Shown piece by piece: positions 15,002-24,889 of a stretch of 64,000 nucleotides of DNA; the first letter of the stretch is position 1, and each line of letters opens with the position of its first letter. The notes beneath the pieces were generated by a model, which saw only the letters and a list, made by a program, of their open reading frames with translations, was not told the origin of the DNA and ran no database searches. The position numbers were made by a program, and so were the translations under genes. Source of the stretch: CADEEN01 sp963783785 (GTDB lineage Bacteria > Pseudomonadota > Gammaproteobacteria > Burkholderiales > Burkholderiaceae_C); NCBI GenBank assembly GCA_963783785.1, contig CAWAOQ010000016.1:53116-117115 (forward strand). The letters are read 5' to 3'.

Positions 15002-15678
15002 TTCTTGGCCCCCGCTGCCGGCTTCTTCTGCGCCGCGACTTCATTCGCGTCGAGGTAGCGGTAGGTGCGCGCGACCGCGTCCATCGCCAGGTTGCCGCCG
15101 CCCTCGCGCTGCACGCCGGTGATCTGGAGATCGTGCAGCGTGACGATGCGCGACAGATTGGCGACGTCAGCGGTGAATGCACCGATGTCGTGGTAGCGGC
15201 CGGTGACGCGGATCGAGATCGGCAACTCGGCGTAGTAGTCCTTCACCGCCACCGCGCCCGGGCGGAACAGCTCGAACTGCAGGCCACGGCCGATCCCGGC
15301 CTGGTTGATGTCGGTCAGCAGCGCGTCCATCTCGGCCTTGCCGGGCAGTTGCTTCTCGAGCTGCGTCACGTACTCTTCGACTTGCTGCTTCTGCTTGCGC
15401 AACTCGGGCAGATTGACGGCTTGCGCGAGCTTGCCGCGGTAGTCCTGCCTGAGCGCGGGCTCCTTGTTGCGCTCGGCAGTCAGCTCGTCGGTCTTGTCGG
15501 ACAGCAACAGCAGCCAGCCGAGCACCACCACCATGGCGCCGAGCAGCAACCAGGTGGTCAGCTTGGGCAGCAGCGGCCACTGGCCTGGTTGCTTCGGATC
15601 GAGGTTGCGGAACTGTGACGCTGCCGCCTCGAACGATGCGCCGATGTCTAGACCGCGTTTCTTGGACTGGGTGGCCAT
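14998..15678 (-). CDS. pilO: PilO, inner-membrane pilus assembly protein
   Basis: The 226-residue protein has one transmembrane helix (about residues 40-62, LLLGAMVVVLGWLLLL), a charged coiled-coil segment (LRKQKQQVEEYVTQLEKQL) and a periplasmic ferredoxin-like domain with the PilO-typical FRPGAVAVKDYYAELPI. It pairs with PilN to form the alignment subcomplex of the type IV pilus machine. A GAGG ribosome-binding site sits eight bases before the ATG. The C-terminus is alanine/lysine-rich and overlaps the pilP start. Confidence 0.93.
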   Translation of the reverse strand: MATQSKKRGLDIGASFEAAASQFRNLDPKQPGQWPLLPKLTTWLLLGAMVVVLGWLLLLSDKTDELTAERNKEPALRQDYRGKLAQAVNLPELRKQKQQVEEYVTQLEKQLPGKAEMDALLTDINQAGIGRGLQFELFRPGAVAVKDYYAELPISIRVTGRYHDIGAFTADVANLSRIVTLHDLQITGVQREGGGNLAMDAVARTYRYLDANEVAAQKKPAAGAKK

Positions 15679-15687
15679 GGTGCTACC

Positions 15688-16305
15688 TCAGGAGGCTTTG
15701 GCGGCCGCGGCCGGCGCGCTGGCCGCTGCCGCGGCCGGAGTGGGTGCTGCCTGGGGGCGCTTGATCGACAGCCGCATCGAGAAGTCGTAGGCGCGCTGGC
15801 GCCCGCCACCCTGTGCCGCGCCGGCCTTGATCTCGATCAGCTCGGGCTTCTCGAGCCACGGCGAGTTGTAGAGCGTGTTGCGCAGGAACTCCGAAACCCG
15901 TTCATTGGTCTGCGCCACGCCGGTCACCGCCACCACCTGGCCGGTCTGGCGAATCGCACTGAGGTAGACACCGTCGGGTGTCTGCTTGACCAGTTCATTG
16001 AGCAGGTACACGGGAATGTTGCGATTGGTCTGCAGGTCTTCGACGGCCTTCTGCCGCGCCTTCAGTGCCTCGATCTCGGCACGCAGGTTCGCGATGTCCT
16101 TGATCTGCGCTTCGAGCTTCTTGATTTCCGCGCCCAGGAACGCGTTGCGCTCCATCTGGTCGGACTTCAATTGCTCGAGCACGGCATACCACAGGCCGAC
16201 GACGAGCACACCGGCCACGGCGCCCAGCGCCAAGCCCGTGAAGTAGGCCGCCTTGCGCCGCTTGCGCTTTTCTTCCCGGTGGGGAAGCAGGTTGATGAGG
16301 ATCAC
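15688..16305 (-). CDS. pilN: PilN, inner-membrane pilus assembly protein
   Basis: The 205-residue protein starts with the PilN signature ILINLLPHREEKRKRRK, the cytoplasmic tail that docks onto PilM. A transmembrane helix (about 22-43), a coiled coil and a periplasmic domain follow. The start codon is GTG and overlaps the pilM stop codon. The C-terminal end is an alanine-rich tail. PilN acts with PilM and PilO to anchor the pilus machine in the inner membrane. Confidence 0.94.
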   Translation of the reverse strand: MILINLLPHREEKRKRRKAAYFTGLALGAVAGVLVVGLWYAVLEQLKSDQMERNAFLGAEIKKLEAQIKDIANLRAEIEALKARQKAVEDLQTNRNIPVYLLNELVKQTPDGVYLSAIRQTGQVVAVTGVAQTNERVSEFLRNTLYNSPWLEKPELIEIKAGAAQGGGRQRAYDFSMRLSIKRPQAAPTPAAAAASAPAAAAKAS

Positions 16306-17382
16306 TGCATGAACCTCCGCATCGCCAGCCCGCAGGCAGTCAGATAGGACGGCGCCTCACGGCGAACCTTGTTCTCGCGCACCGCGCCGCCGAGCTTCAT
16401 GTGCTCGAACGGGTTGACGACCATCGATGCGAAGCCCGTCAGGTCGGTGACCCGCTCCTTCAGGCCCGGCAGCGTGGCGGTGCCTCCGGCCAGCATCACG
16501 TAGTGCACCTTGTGGTGCGGCGTGCTGGTGAAGAAGTACTGCAGGGCACGGCCGATCTCCTGCGACAGGCTGTCGACGAACGGGCCGAGGATCGACGACT
16601 CGTAGTCCTCGGGCAAGTCGCCGCCGAGTTTCTTCAACTCGGCTTCCTCGAACGAGAAGCCATACTGGCGTGAGATCAGCTGCGTCAACTGCGCGCCCCC
16701 GAAAGCCTGGTCTCTGTCATACAACATTTCGTCGTCGCGCAACACCTTCAGAGCTGGTGGTGTCGGCGCCGATCTCGAACAGTGCGACCAGCGCGTCCTT
16801 GCCCTCGTTGGGCAGTGCCTTGATGATGCGGCTCATCGCCAGCCTGGACGCGTGGCTCTCGATGTCGAGCACCATCGGCTTCAGGCCGGCCGCTTCGGCC
16901 AACCCCTGGCGGTCCTGGACACGGTCCTTGCGCGAGGCAGCGATCAGCACCTCGACATCGCCGACCGAGGTCGGGCTCGGCCCGATGACACAGAAGTCCA
17001 GGCTGACCTCATCGAGTGAGAACGGGATGTACTGGTTGGCCTCGCTCTCGACCTGCATCTCGAGCTCTTCCTCGCGCAGGCCTGCGGGCAGCATGATCTT
17101 CTTGGTGATCACGGCCGACTGCGGCATCGCCATCACCACGTTCTTGGTTCGCGTGCCGCTCTTGCTGACCACCCGTCGAACGGCCTCGGCGACCTCGTCG
17201 AACTTCTCGATCTGGCCATCGGTGATCCAGCCCTTCTCGAACGGTTCAGAGGCAAATCGCTCGACGATGAACTCACCGGAGGTGCTCTGGCCCAACTCAA
17301 CCAGCTTGACACTGGATGTGCTGATGTCGAGCCCGATCATCGATGGATGCGCGCGGCCTAGCAGCGTGTCAACAAAGCTCAC
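16302..17382 (-). CDS. pilM: PilM, actin-like pilus assembly ATPase, with one phase break
   Basis: PilM is an actin-fold cytoplasmic protein that binds the N-terminal tail of PilN. Visible motifs are IGLDISTSSVKLVEL near the N-terminus, VITKKIMLPAGL, VLDIESHASRLA and the glycine-rich MLAGGTATLPGL near the C-terminus. The phase changes at about 16745-16755, where the protein should read GADTTSLKVLRDDEMLY. One extra T explains it exactly. The GTG at 17382 (VSFVDTLLGR) is preferred because a GGGGGA ribosome-binding site lies just upstream. Corrected length is 359 residues. It is the first gene of pilMNOPQ. Confidence 0.94.
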
Positions 17383-17711
17383 GACAATTCCCCCCATGTG
17401 CACCGCCAATCGCGGCCAACGTGCACGCTGGACTGTTAAGAAGTTACTTGAATGCTAGCAGTAAAGCCTTTGAGCGCGAAAGAAAAAGGCACGCTTTTCG
17501 GCCCCGCGTCGTTGTGTATCTCCGACGTGCGCGACGCGTCTTCGGATGGACCTTGACACGGCCTGCGCGATGCCTTCATGGGGTTAGCCCTGAGGTGCGC
17601 AGCGCAAGCCGAGAAGCAGTTCACAGTTCGCCACAGGCGTTGAGTGCCCGCTTCCTATAATCGCCGCAGCCATTGCTGGCGCGCCACCGGCGACACCCGT
17701 CGCCCGACCTC
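17383..17711. promoter_or_regulatory. Divergent pilM / mrcA intergenic region
   Basis: This 329-bp non-coding stretch separates the pil operon from mrcA. A perfect TATAAT at 17656-17661 is placed to serve mrcA but lacks a recognisable -35 at 16-18 bp. A perfect TTGACA at 17553-17558 is followed by only a weak -10. The stretch next to pilM (about 17430-17490) is AT-richer than its surroundings and probably holds the pil promoter, though no convincing pair of hexamers was found. No hairpin or small open frame stands out. Confidence 0.45.
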
Positions 17712-20042
17712 GTGAGCCTCGAAAATCGCCTCCCTTCGTGGGCCCCGTGGCTCATGCGTCCGCTGGCCTGGGCCCTGGGCCTGCTGGTGACGCTGGTGCT
17801 GCTGGTGTGCGGCCTGGTGGCGATCGCGCTGGCGGTCGCGTATCCCAACCTGCCGCCGATCACCAGCCTCACCGAGTACCGCCCCAAGCTGCCGCTGCGG
17901 GTCTACTCCGCCGACGGCACGCTGCTCGGCGAGTTCGGTGAAGAACGACGCAGCTTCGTGCCGGTCGCGCAGATCCCCAAGGTCATGAAGGATGCCGTGC
18001 TGGCGATCGAGGATGCGCGTTTCTACGACCACGGCGGCGTCGACTACGTCGGCATGCTGCGTGCGGGACTGGCGCAATTCAGCGAAGCACGCAGCCAGGG
18101 CGCGTCGACGATCACGATGCAGGTGGCGCGCAACTTCTACCTGTCGACCGAGAAGACGCTCACCCGCAAGATCTACGAGGTGCTGCTGACCTGGAAGATC
18201 GAAAGCCAGCTGACGAAGGACCAGATCCTCGAGGCCTACATGAACCAGATCTTCCTCGGCCAGCGCGCATATGGTTTTGCGGCCGCAGCGGAGATCTACT
18301 TCGGCAAGCCGCTGAAAGACGTGACGGTGGCCGAGGCGGCCATGCTCGCTGGCCTGCCGAAAGCGCCGTCGGCATACAACCCGATCGTCAACCCGAAGCG
18401 GGCAACGATCCGCCAGCAGCACATCATCGAGCGCATGCTCGACAACGGCTTCATCACCGCCGAGCAGGCCGCAGCGGCGCGGGCCGAGAAGCTGCGCTAC
18501 CGAACCCAGTCGGAGCTTCCGGTGCACGCCGGCTATGTCGCCGAAACCGCGCGCCAGCTGGTCTTTGCACAGTACGGCGAGGAGTCCTACACCAGGGGCC
18601 TCAATGCCACGCTGACCATCAAGGTCGCCGAGCAGATCGTGGCTTACCGGGCGCTGCGCCGCGGGCTGATGGAATTCGAACTGCGCCAGGTCTACCGCGG
18701 TCCCGAGGCCTACGTCGATCTGCCGACGGACCCCGCCGGCATTGACACGCGGGTCGCCGAGGCGCTCTCCGATCACCCCGACAAGGACGATCTGCGCGCC
18801 GCGGTCGTGCTCGAGGCGTCGCCGCGCAAGGTGGTCGCGGTGTTGCAGGACGGAGAGGAGATCACCGTCACCGGCGATGGCCTGCGGCCGGTGACTTCGG
18901 GCCTCGGTGACAACGCCGCACCACAGAAGCAGATTCGCCGCGGTGCCGTGGTCCGGGCGCTGAAGAATGCCAAGGGCCAGTGGTCGCTGACGCAGGTGCC
19001 CGAGGTCGAAGGCGCCTTCGTCGCGCTCGATCCCGCGACCGGCGCGATCCGCGCGATGGTCGGCGGGTTTGACTACGGCAAGAGCAAGTTCAACCATGTC
19101 ACGCAGGCCTGGCGCCAGCCGGGGTCGAGCTTCAAGCCTTTCATCTACTCGGCCGCCCTCGAAAAGGGCTTCACGCCGGCCACCGTGGTCAACGACGCGC
19201 CGCTGTTCTTCGATGCCGTCACGACCGGCAGCCAACCGTGGGAACCGAAGAACTACGACGGCACCTTCGACGGGCCGATGCCCCTCAAACGAGGCCTGGC
19301 CAAGTCGAAGAACATGGTCTCGATCCGCGTGCTGGAGGCGGTGAGCCCACCGTTCGCGCAGCAGTGGATCACGCGCTTCGGCTTCGAGGCCGAAAAGCAC
19401 CCGGCTTACCTGACGATGGCGCTGGGCGCCGGATCGGTCACGCCGATGCAGATGGCCAGCGCATACGGGGTCTTCGCCAACGGCGGCTACCTGGTGGCGC
19501 CTCGCCTGATCGAGCGCCTGACCGACAGCCAGGGCCACGTGCTGCTGCAGGCCGACGCGCCGGCGCTCGATGATTCGATGCGAACGGTCGATGCGCGCAA
19601 CGCCTTCGTGATGACCAGCATGCTGCAGGAAGTGACGCGATCAGGTACTGCCGCGCGCGCGCAGGCCAGCCTCAAGCGCGCTGACATCTACGGCAAGACC
19701 GGGACCACCAACGACTCGATGGATGCCTGGTTCGCGGGCTGGCATCCGAGCGTGGTGGCCGTGGTCTGGATCGGCTACGACAACCCGAAGAAGCTCGGCG
19801 ACCGGGAAACCGGCGGTGGCCTCGCGCTGCCGGTGTGGATCGAGTACATGACCCAGGTCCTCAAGGGCTTGCCGGTGCAGGAAGCCCAACCGCCGGAGGG
19901 GGTGATCAACGTCGGCGGCGACTGGACTTTCGAGGAGTACGCCCACGGCGCTGGTGTCGGCAGCCTGGGCCTGGAGGAGCAGGCACCCGCGCCACCGACC
20001 GAGGCCGAACGCAAGGGCATCCTCGACCTGTTCCGCAATTGA
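17712..20042 (+). CDS. mrcA: Penicillin-binding protein 1A, bifunctional peptidoglycan synthase
   Basis: This class A PBP has about 776 residues from the chosen GTG. An N-terminal transmembrane helix (PLAWALGLLVTLVLLV) is followed by a GT51 glycosyltransferase domain with EDARFYDHGG and GASTITMQVARNFYLS. An OB-like insert and a transpeptidase domain follow, with the catalytic serine in PGSSFKPF, SKN in LAKSKNMVSI and YGKTGTTND. The open frame extends upstream to a TTG at 17673, but that would lie almost at the transcription start predicted from the TATAAT. GTG 17712 or ATG 17754 is therefore more likely. It polymerises and cross-links peptidoglycan and stands divergent from the pil operon. 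Confidence 0.95.
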   Translation: MSLENRLPSWAPWLMRPLAWALGLLVTLVLLVCGLVAIALAVAYPNLPPITSLTEYRPKLPLRVYSADGTLLGEFGEERRSFVPVAQIPKVMKDAVLAIEDARFYDHGGVDYVGMLRAGLAQFSEARSQGASTITMQVARNFYLSTEKTLTRKIYEVLLTWKIESQLTKDQILEAYMNQIFLGQRAYGFAAAAEIYFGKPLKDVTVAEAAMLAGLPKAPSAYNPIVNPKRATIRQQHIIERMLDNGFITAEQAAAARAEKLRYRTQSELPVHAGYVAETARQLVFAQYGEESYTRGLNATLTIKVAEQIVAYRALRRGLMEFELRQVYRGPEAYVDLPTDPAGIDTRVAEALSDHPDKDDLRAAVVLEASPRKVVAVLQDGEEITVTGDGLRPVTSGLGDNAAPQKQIRRGAVVRALKNAKGQWSLTQVPEVEGAFVALDPATGAIRAMVGGFDYGKSKFNHVTQAWRQPGSSFKPFIYSAALEKGFTPATVVNDAPLFFDAVTTGSQPWEPKNYDGTFDGPMPLKRGLAKSKNMVSIRVLEAVSPPFAQQWITRFGFEAEKHPAYLTMALGAGSVTPMQMASAYGVFANGGYLVAPRLIERLTDSQGHVLLQADAPALDDSMRTVDARNAFVMTSMLQEVTRSGTAARAQASLKRADIYGKTGTTNDSMDAWFAGWHPSVVAVVWIGYDNPKKLGDRETGGGLALPVWIEYMTQVLKGLPVQEAQPPEGVINVGGDWTFEEYAHGAGVGSLGLEEQAPAPPTEAERKGILDLFRN

Positions 20043-20062
20043 GCGCCTGACCGGCGCCGCGG

Positions 20063-20401
20063 TCAGAACACCAGCTTGCGAGCCGCCTGCGCGCTGGCCT
20101 CGTCCGACAGGCGCGCGAAGAACTCGACACCATCCCGCGTGTCGCGCCAAGCGTCGTCGACGAAACGGAAATGGTAGCCGCCGCCTCGTGCCGCGAGCCA
20201 CAGTTCGTGCAGAGGCGGCTGGGTGTTGACGACGATCCGGCTGCCGCCAGGAAAGACCAGCTCGAGCAGGCCGCCCGTGCGCTGGCTATCGATGTCGATC
20301 ACATCGGCCTGCAGCCAGCGATCGACGGTGGCTTCGATGCGCGCCAGCACCGCCGCGGTCAGGCGGTCGTACTCGGCATCGGACAGGGACGGGGCTTGCA
20401 T
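20063..20401 (-). CDS. cyaY: CyaY, bacterial frataxin
   Basis: This 112-residue protein binds iron and regulates Fe-S cluster assembly by the IscS cysteine desulfurase. Frataxin features are the acidic N-terminal helix (LSDAEYDRL), the DVIDIDSQRTGG strand region, the PLHELWLAARGGGYHF core and the C-terminal SDEASAQAARKL. It converges with mrcA (20-bp gap) and is divergent from lptM with only 12 bp between the two ATGs. Each promoter must therefore lie inside the other gene or be shared. Confidence 0.93.
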   Translation of the reverse strand: MQAPSLSDAEYDRLTAAVLARIEATVDRWLQADVIDIDSQRTGGLLELVFPGGSRIVVNTQPPLHELWLAARGGGYHFRFVDDAWRDTRDGVEFFARLSDEASAQAARKLVF

Positions 20402-20413
20402 AGAATCGTCGGC

Positions 20414-20602
20414 ATGACTTCCGTTCGCAAGGCCAGTGTAGCGGCGCCACGATCGACCCCGACGCGAGCAGGGCTGCGGCGCGTGGCGCCGAGCGTGATG
20501 CTGGTGGCGATGCTGGCGGCGTGCGGCCAGAAAGGCCCGCTGACACTGGCCGCCCCCGCGCCCAGTGCGAGTGCAGCGTCCGCAGCGGCGGCGCCCCGAT
20601 GA
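20414..20602 (+). CDS. lptM: LptM-like small lipoprotein
   Basis: This 62-residue protein has a basic start, a hydrophobic segment and the lipobox LAACGQKGPL, which is the signature of LptM (YifL). LptM is a small outer-membrane lipoprotein that helps maturation of the LptD lipopolysaccharide translocon. The rest is an alanine/proline/serine tail. Its TGA overlaps the lysA ATG, and the cyaY/lptM/lysA arrangement is widely conserved in Burkholderiales and pseudomonads. No other domain is present. Confidence 0.85.
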   Translation: MTSVRKASVAAPRSTPTRAGLRRVAPSVMLVAMLAACGQKGPLTLAAPAPSASAASAAAAPR

Positions 20603-21877
20603 CGCCGCTGCCCGGCGCCCCCTTCCTGGCGTGGCGCGGCCCGCAACTCTTCCTCGAGGGCCTGAGTCTCGATGCGCTGGCGCACGAACACGGCACGCCA
20701 CTGTACGTCTACTCGCGCCAGGCGATGCTGGCCGCACTGGCCGCCTACCGCCAGGCGCTGGCTGGGCGGCCGCACCTGGTCTGCTACGCGATGAAGGCCA
20801 ATTCGACATTGGCCGTGCTGCAGACGTTCGCGCGGGCAGGCTGCGGCTTCGACATCGTCTCGGTGGGCGAACTCGAGCGCGTGCTTGCCGCAGGCGGTGA
20901 CGCCGGCAAGGTGGTGTTCTCCGGCGTCGGCAAGCTGCGCCACGAGATGCGCCGCGCGCTGGAAGCGGGCGTCAAATGCTTCAATGTCGAAAGCCTCGGC
21001 GAGCTGCACGACCTTGTCTGAGGTCGCCGGCGCACTGGGCCGACGCGCGCCGGTCAGCCTGCGCATCAATCCCGACGTCGACGCGAAGACACACCCCTAC
21101 ATCTCGACGGGCCTGAAGGGCAACAAGTTCGGCATCGCACATGACCAGGCGCTGGCGGCCTACCGCCAGGCCGCCACGCTGCCGGGCCTCGAGGTCGTGG
21201 GTATCGACTGCCACATCGGCTCGCAGATCACCGAGATAGAGCCCTACCTCGACGCGCTCGACCGCCTGCTCGACCTGATCGAGGCGCTCGAGGCCGGCGG
21301 CATCCGCATCGGCCACCTCGACGTCGGCGGTGGCCTGGGCATCACCTATGCCGACGAGACCCCGCCCGATGCGGGGATGCTGGTGGCCCGCCTGCTGGAG
21401 CGCATCGACGCACGCGGCCATGGTCATCGCGAACTGCTGTTCGAACCCGGCCGTTCGCTGGTCGGCAATGCCGGCGTGCTGGTCACGCAGGTGCTGGTGC
21501 TCAAACCCGGCGACCAGAAGAATTTCTGCATCGTCGATGCGGCAATGAACGACCTGGTGCGCCCGGCCATGTACGACGCGTACATGGGCATCGTGCCCTG
21601 CGTGCTGCGCCAAACCGGCGCCGAATTGCGGGCCTGGGACGTCGTCGGACCGGTCTGCGAGTCGGGCGACTGGCTGGGCCGCGACCGTCTGCTCGATGTG
21701 CAACCCGGCGATCGCCTGGCCGTGTTGTCGGCCGGCGCCTATGCGATGAGCATGGCCAGCAACTACAACAGCCGGCCGCGCGCCGCGGAGGTGATGGTCG
21801 ATGGCGAGCGCAGCTTCGTCATCCGCGAGCGCGAGAGCGTGCGCGAGCTGTTTGCCCACGAGAAGTTGATCGACTGA
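20599..21877 (+). CDS. lysA: Diaminopimelate decarboxylase, with one phase break
   Basis: LysA removes CO2 from meso-diaminopimelate to give lysine. This fold III PLP enzyme shows the Schiff-base lysine in CYAMKANS, HIGSQI, the glycine-rich DVGGGLGI, the substrate motif EPGRSLVGNAG and the C-terminal CESGDWLGRDR and AGAYAMSMASNYN. One extra T at about 21014 (the protein should read ELHDLSEVAG) changes phase and creates an early TGA. Corrected length is 425 residues. Its ATG overlaps the lptM stop codon. Confidence 0.94.
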
Positions 21878-21889
21878 ACCGGTGAGCGG

Positions 21890-22882
21890 TCAGAGGCGGC
21901 CTTCCTCGACCGCATGGCAGGCGACCTGAACGCCCTTCACGGCGTTCAGCGCGGGCCGCTCCTGCGAGCAACGCGCATTGGCGTGCGGGCAGCGCGGATG
22001 GAATGCGCAGCCGCTCGGCGGACTCAGTGGATTGGGCACTTCGCCCTGCACCGGGGTGCGTGCGCGCCCGCTCATGTGGATGTCCGGAATCGCATCGAGC
22101 AGCATGCGCGTGTAGGGGTGCCGCGGCGCGCCGAACAGATCGGTCTTGTCGGCCAACTCGACCAGACGGCCGAGGTACATCACGCCGACCCGGTCCGACA
22201 CATGGCGCACCACCGCCAGGTTGTGCGAGATGAACAGGTAGGTCAGCCCACGCTCGCGCTGCAGGTCCTTCATGATGTTGAGCACCTGGGCCTGCACCGA
22301 CACGTCGAGTGCCGAGGTCGGCTCGTCGCAGACCAGGAACTCCGGCTGTGTGGCCAGAGCGCGCGCAATCGAGATGCGCTGGCGCTGCCCGCCGGAGAAC
22401 TGGTGCGGGAACTTGTCGACATCCGCCGCCGCCAGACCCACCGATCGCAGCAACGCGGCCACCTTCTCACGCAATGCCGCACGATCGGTCACCAGGCCAT
22501 GCTCGCTGAGCGGCTCGCCGACGATGTCCTGCACCTTCCAGCGCGGGTTCAGGCTGGCATACGGGTCCTGAAAGATCATCTGCATGCGCCGGCGCATGAC
22601 GCGCAACTGGGCCTTGTCGGCCGTGCCGTGGGTGTCCTTGCCGTCGAACTGCACGCTGCCTCGCGTCGGGCTGTAAAGCCCCACCAGCAGCCGCGCCACC
22701 GTGCTCTTGCCGCAGCCCGATTCACCGACCAGCGCCAGCGTCTGGCCGCGCTGGATCGCAAAGCTGACACCGTCGACCGCGTGCACGAACTGGCGCGGCT
22801 TGCGCTCGACGACACGGTTGAGCCACGGCGCCGACACATCGAAGGACTTCGCGAGGTCCTTCACTTCCACCAGTGGCTTCAT
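21890..22882 (-). CDS. dppF: Peptide-type ABC importer ATPase (DppF/OppF class)
   Basis: The 330-residue ATPase has Walker A GESGCGKST (about residues 56-64), signature SGGQRQR, Walker B LVCDEPTSALDV and the C-terminal oligopeptide-transporter domain with the cysteine-rich CAFHPRCPHANARC. It is the last gene of the importer operon and lies 85 bp after dppD. The start at 22882 (MKPLVEVKDL) is used because upstream sequence resembles no protein. It pairs with DppD as an ATPase heterodimer. The substrate, peptide or other oligomer, cannot be read from the sequence. Confidence 0.9.
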   Translation of the reverse strand: MKPLVEVKDLAKSFDVSAPWLNRVVERKPRQFVHAVDGVSFAIQRGQTLALVGESGCGKSTVARLLVGLYSPTRGSVQFDGKDTHGTADKAQLRVMRRRMQMIFQDPYASLNPRWKVQDIVGEPLSEHGLVTDRAALREKVAALLRSVGLAAADVDKFPHQFSGGQRQRISIARALATQPEFLVCDEPTSALDVSVQAQVLNIMKDLQRERGLTYLFISHNLAVVRHVSDRVGVMYLGRLVELADKTDLFGAPRHPYTRMLLDAIPDIHMSGRARTPVQGEVPNPLSPPSGCAFHPRCPHANARCSQERPALNAVKGVQVACHAVEEGRL

Positions 22883-22967
22883 GTCTGCCCCTCGCCCGAT
22901 GGGTACATCGGCCGGTCCCCCGTGGGGACGCGGGCCGGCTTGGGGCGGCCCGGCGCTCGGCTCGCGC

Positions 22968-23960
22968 TCAAGCGACCCTCCTCCGGCCTTCGGCCACCAA
23001 CCAGCAGGCCGCGCGGGTCGGGCCGGCGTCGACCAGGTCGGGTCGGGCCTGCCGGCAGCGATCGAAGACATGCGGGCAGCGCGGGTTGAACGCGCAACCC
23101 GCCGGAATGGCGTTCAGGCGCGGCATCGCGCCGTCGATCTGCAGCAGCCGCTCGCGCTCTTCGTCCATCGCCGGGATCGACCCCATCAAACCGACCGTGT
23201 AGGGGTGCGACGGGCGGTGGATCACGTCGGCGACCGGGCCGACCTCGACGATGCGCCCGGCATACATCACCGCGACGCGATCGCAGGTTTCGGCGATCAC
23301 GCCCATGTCGTGCGTGACCAGCATCACCGCCGCGCCATGTTCTTTGCACAGGCGCCGGATCAGCGCAATGATCTGGGCCTGGATCGACACGTCGAGCGCA
23401 GTGGTGGGCTCGTCGGCAACGATCAGCTGCGGCTCGGCCGCCAGCGCCAGCGCGATCACGACCCGCTGGCGCATGCCGCCGGAGAACTGATGCGGATACT
23501 GATCGATGCGCTGTTCGGCAGCCGGGATGCCGGTTTCCTGCAGCAGCTTGATCGCCCGCGCACGGGCCTGGCCTTCGCTGAGCGGCAAGTGCGTGCGGAT
23601 GGTTTCAACGAGCTGGCGACCGACGGTGTAGAGCGGGTTCAGCGAAGTCAGCGGGTCCTGGAAGATGGCGCCGATGCGGCGGCCGCGGATTGCGCGCATC
23701 TGCTCATAGGGCAGGTTGTCGATGCGCTGGCCGGCGAGCCGGATCTCGCCGCCGGCAATGCGCCCTGGCGGGTCGAGCAAGCCGATGATGGCCGAGCCGG
23801 TGAGCGACTTGCCGGCCCCGGACTCGCCAACGACGCCGAGCACCTCGCCGGGGGAAATCGAGAACGAGATGTCGTCGAGCGCCAGCAGCGTGCCGCGACG
23901 CGACGGGAATTCGACGCGCAGGTGGCGGACTTCGAGCAGCGGTGCGGCGGCGCCTGTCAA
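22968..23960 (-). CDS. dppD: Peptide-type ABC importer ATPase (DppD/OppD class)
   Basis: The 330-residue ATPase has Walker A GESGAGKS (about residues 44-51), signature FSGGMRQR, Walker B IVADEPTTALDV and the C-terminal CAFNPRCPHVFDRC region shared by Opp/Dpp ATPases. The start codon is TTG and overlaps the dppC TGA, giving tight coupling. With DppF it drives uptake through the DppB/DppC channel. The frame is intact. Confidence 0.9.
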   Translation of the reverse strand: MTGAAAPLLEVRHLRVEFPSRRGTLLALDDISFSISPGEVLGVVGESGAGKSLTGSAIIGLLDPPGRIAGGEIRLAGQRIDNLPYEQMRAIRGRRIGAIFQDPLTSLNPLYTVGRQLVETIRTHLPLSEGQARARAIKLLQETGIPAAEQRIDQYPHQFSGGMRQRVVIALALAAEPQLIVADEPTTALDVSIQAQIIALIRRLCKEHGAAVMLVTHDMGVIAETCDRVAVMYAGRIVEVGPVADVIHRPSHPYTVGLMGSIPAMDEERERLLQIDGAMPRLNAIPAGCAFNPRCPHVFDRCRQARPDLVDAGPTRAACWLVAEGRRRVA

Positions 23961-24889
23961 CGTAGCCTCGGGTTCAACGCATCACGCAGCCAATCGCCCA
24001 GCAGGTTCACCGACAGCGCGACCAATACCAGCATCAGCCCCGGGAAGATCGTGATCCACCATTCGCCGGAGAACAGGAAATCGTTGCCGATGCGGATCAG
24101 CGTGCCCAGCGACGGCTGGGTCGGCGGCACGCCGACACCGAGGAACGACAGCGTGGCCTCGGTCAGGATCGCGGTCGCGACCTGGATCGTCGCCAGCACC
24201 AGCACCGGCCCAAGCACGTTGGGCAGCACATGCCTGACCATGATGCGCAGTGGCGGCACGCCAGTCACTCGTGCGGCCTGCACGTATTCCTTGTTGCGCT
24301 CGACCAGCGTCGAGCCACGCACCGTGCGCGCGTACTGCACCCAGCCGGGCAGCGCGATCGCGAACACCAGCACCGCGAAAGCCAGCGTGTCGTGCGCTTC
24401 GGGAAAGAGCGCTCGGCCGACGCCGTCGATCAGCAGCGCGATCAGGATCGACGGGAACGACAGCATCACATCGCACACGCGCATGATCAGCGCATCGGTC
24501 TTGCCGCCGGCAAAGCCCGACAGCAGGCCCAGCCCGACACCGACCACCACCGACAGCAGCACCGACGCGACCCCGACCAGCAGCGAAATGCGCGCGCCGT
24601 ACATCAGCGCCGACAGGATGTCGCGGCCCTGGTCGTCGGTGCCGAGCAGGTACTTGGTGCTGCCGCCGTCGGACCAGGCCGGCGGCAGCCGCGCATCGCT
24701 CAATTCGAGGGTCGCCAGATCGAACGGGTTGTGCGGCGCCACCCAGCCAGCGAACAGCGCGCAAAAGACGCAGACGAACGCCACGGCGGCCGCACCGATC
24801 GCCACCGGCGAGGTGCGGAAGCTGTGCCAGACGTCGCCATCGAAAAAGCGCGCCAGCGCCGCGCTGCCCGTCACTTCACGCTGACCCAC
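23957..24889 (-). CDS. dppC: Peptide-type ABC importer permease (DppC class)
   Basis: This 310-residue protein has about six transmembrane segments. The binding-protein-dependent transport motif that contacts the ATPase is visible (EYVQAARVTGVPP, about residues 200-212), and HNPFDLATLELSDARLPP is the typical Dpp/Opp C periplasmic loop. The start is a GTG lying inside the last codons of the upstream substrate-binding protein gene (19-bp overlap). It forms the channel with DppB. Confidence 0.9.
   Translation of the reverse strand: MGQREVTGSAALARFFDGDVWHSFRTSPVAIGAAAVAFVCVFCALFAGWVAPHNPFDLATLELSDARLPPAWSDGGSTKYLLGTDDQGRDILSALMYGARISLLVGVASVLLSVVVGVGLGLLSGFAGGKTDALIMRVCDVMLSFPSILIALLIDGVGRALFPEAHDTLAFAVLVFAIALPGWVQYARTVRGSTLVERNKEYVQAARVTGVPPLRIMVRHVLPNVLGPVLVLATIQVATAILTEATLSFLGVGVPPTQPSLGTLIRIGNDFLFSGEWWITIFPGLMLVLVALSVNLLGDWLRDALNPRLR

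Noticed and set aside
17673..17711. TTG at 17673 as the mrcA start
   Set aside because: It would lie almost on the transcription start predicted from TATAAT at 17656-17661, has no ribosome-binding site, and the extra residues are not homologous to other PBP1A proteins.
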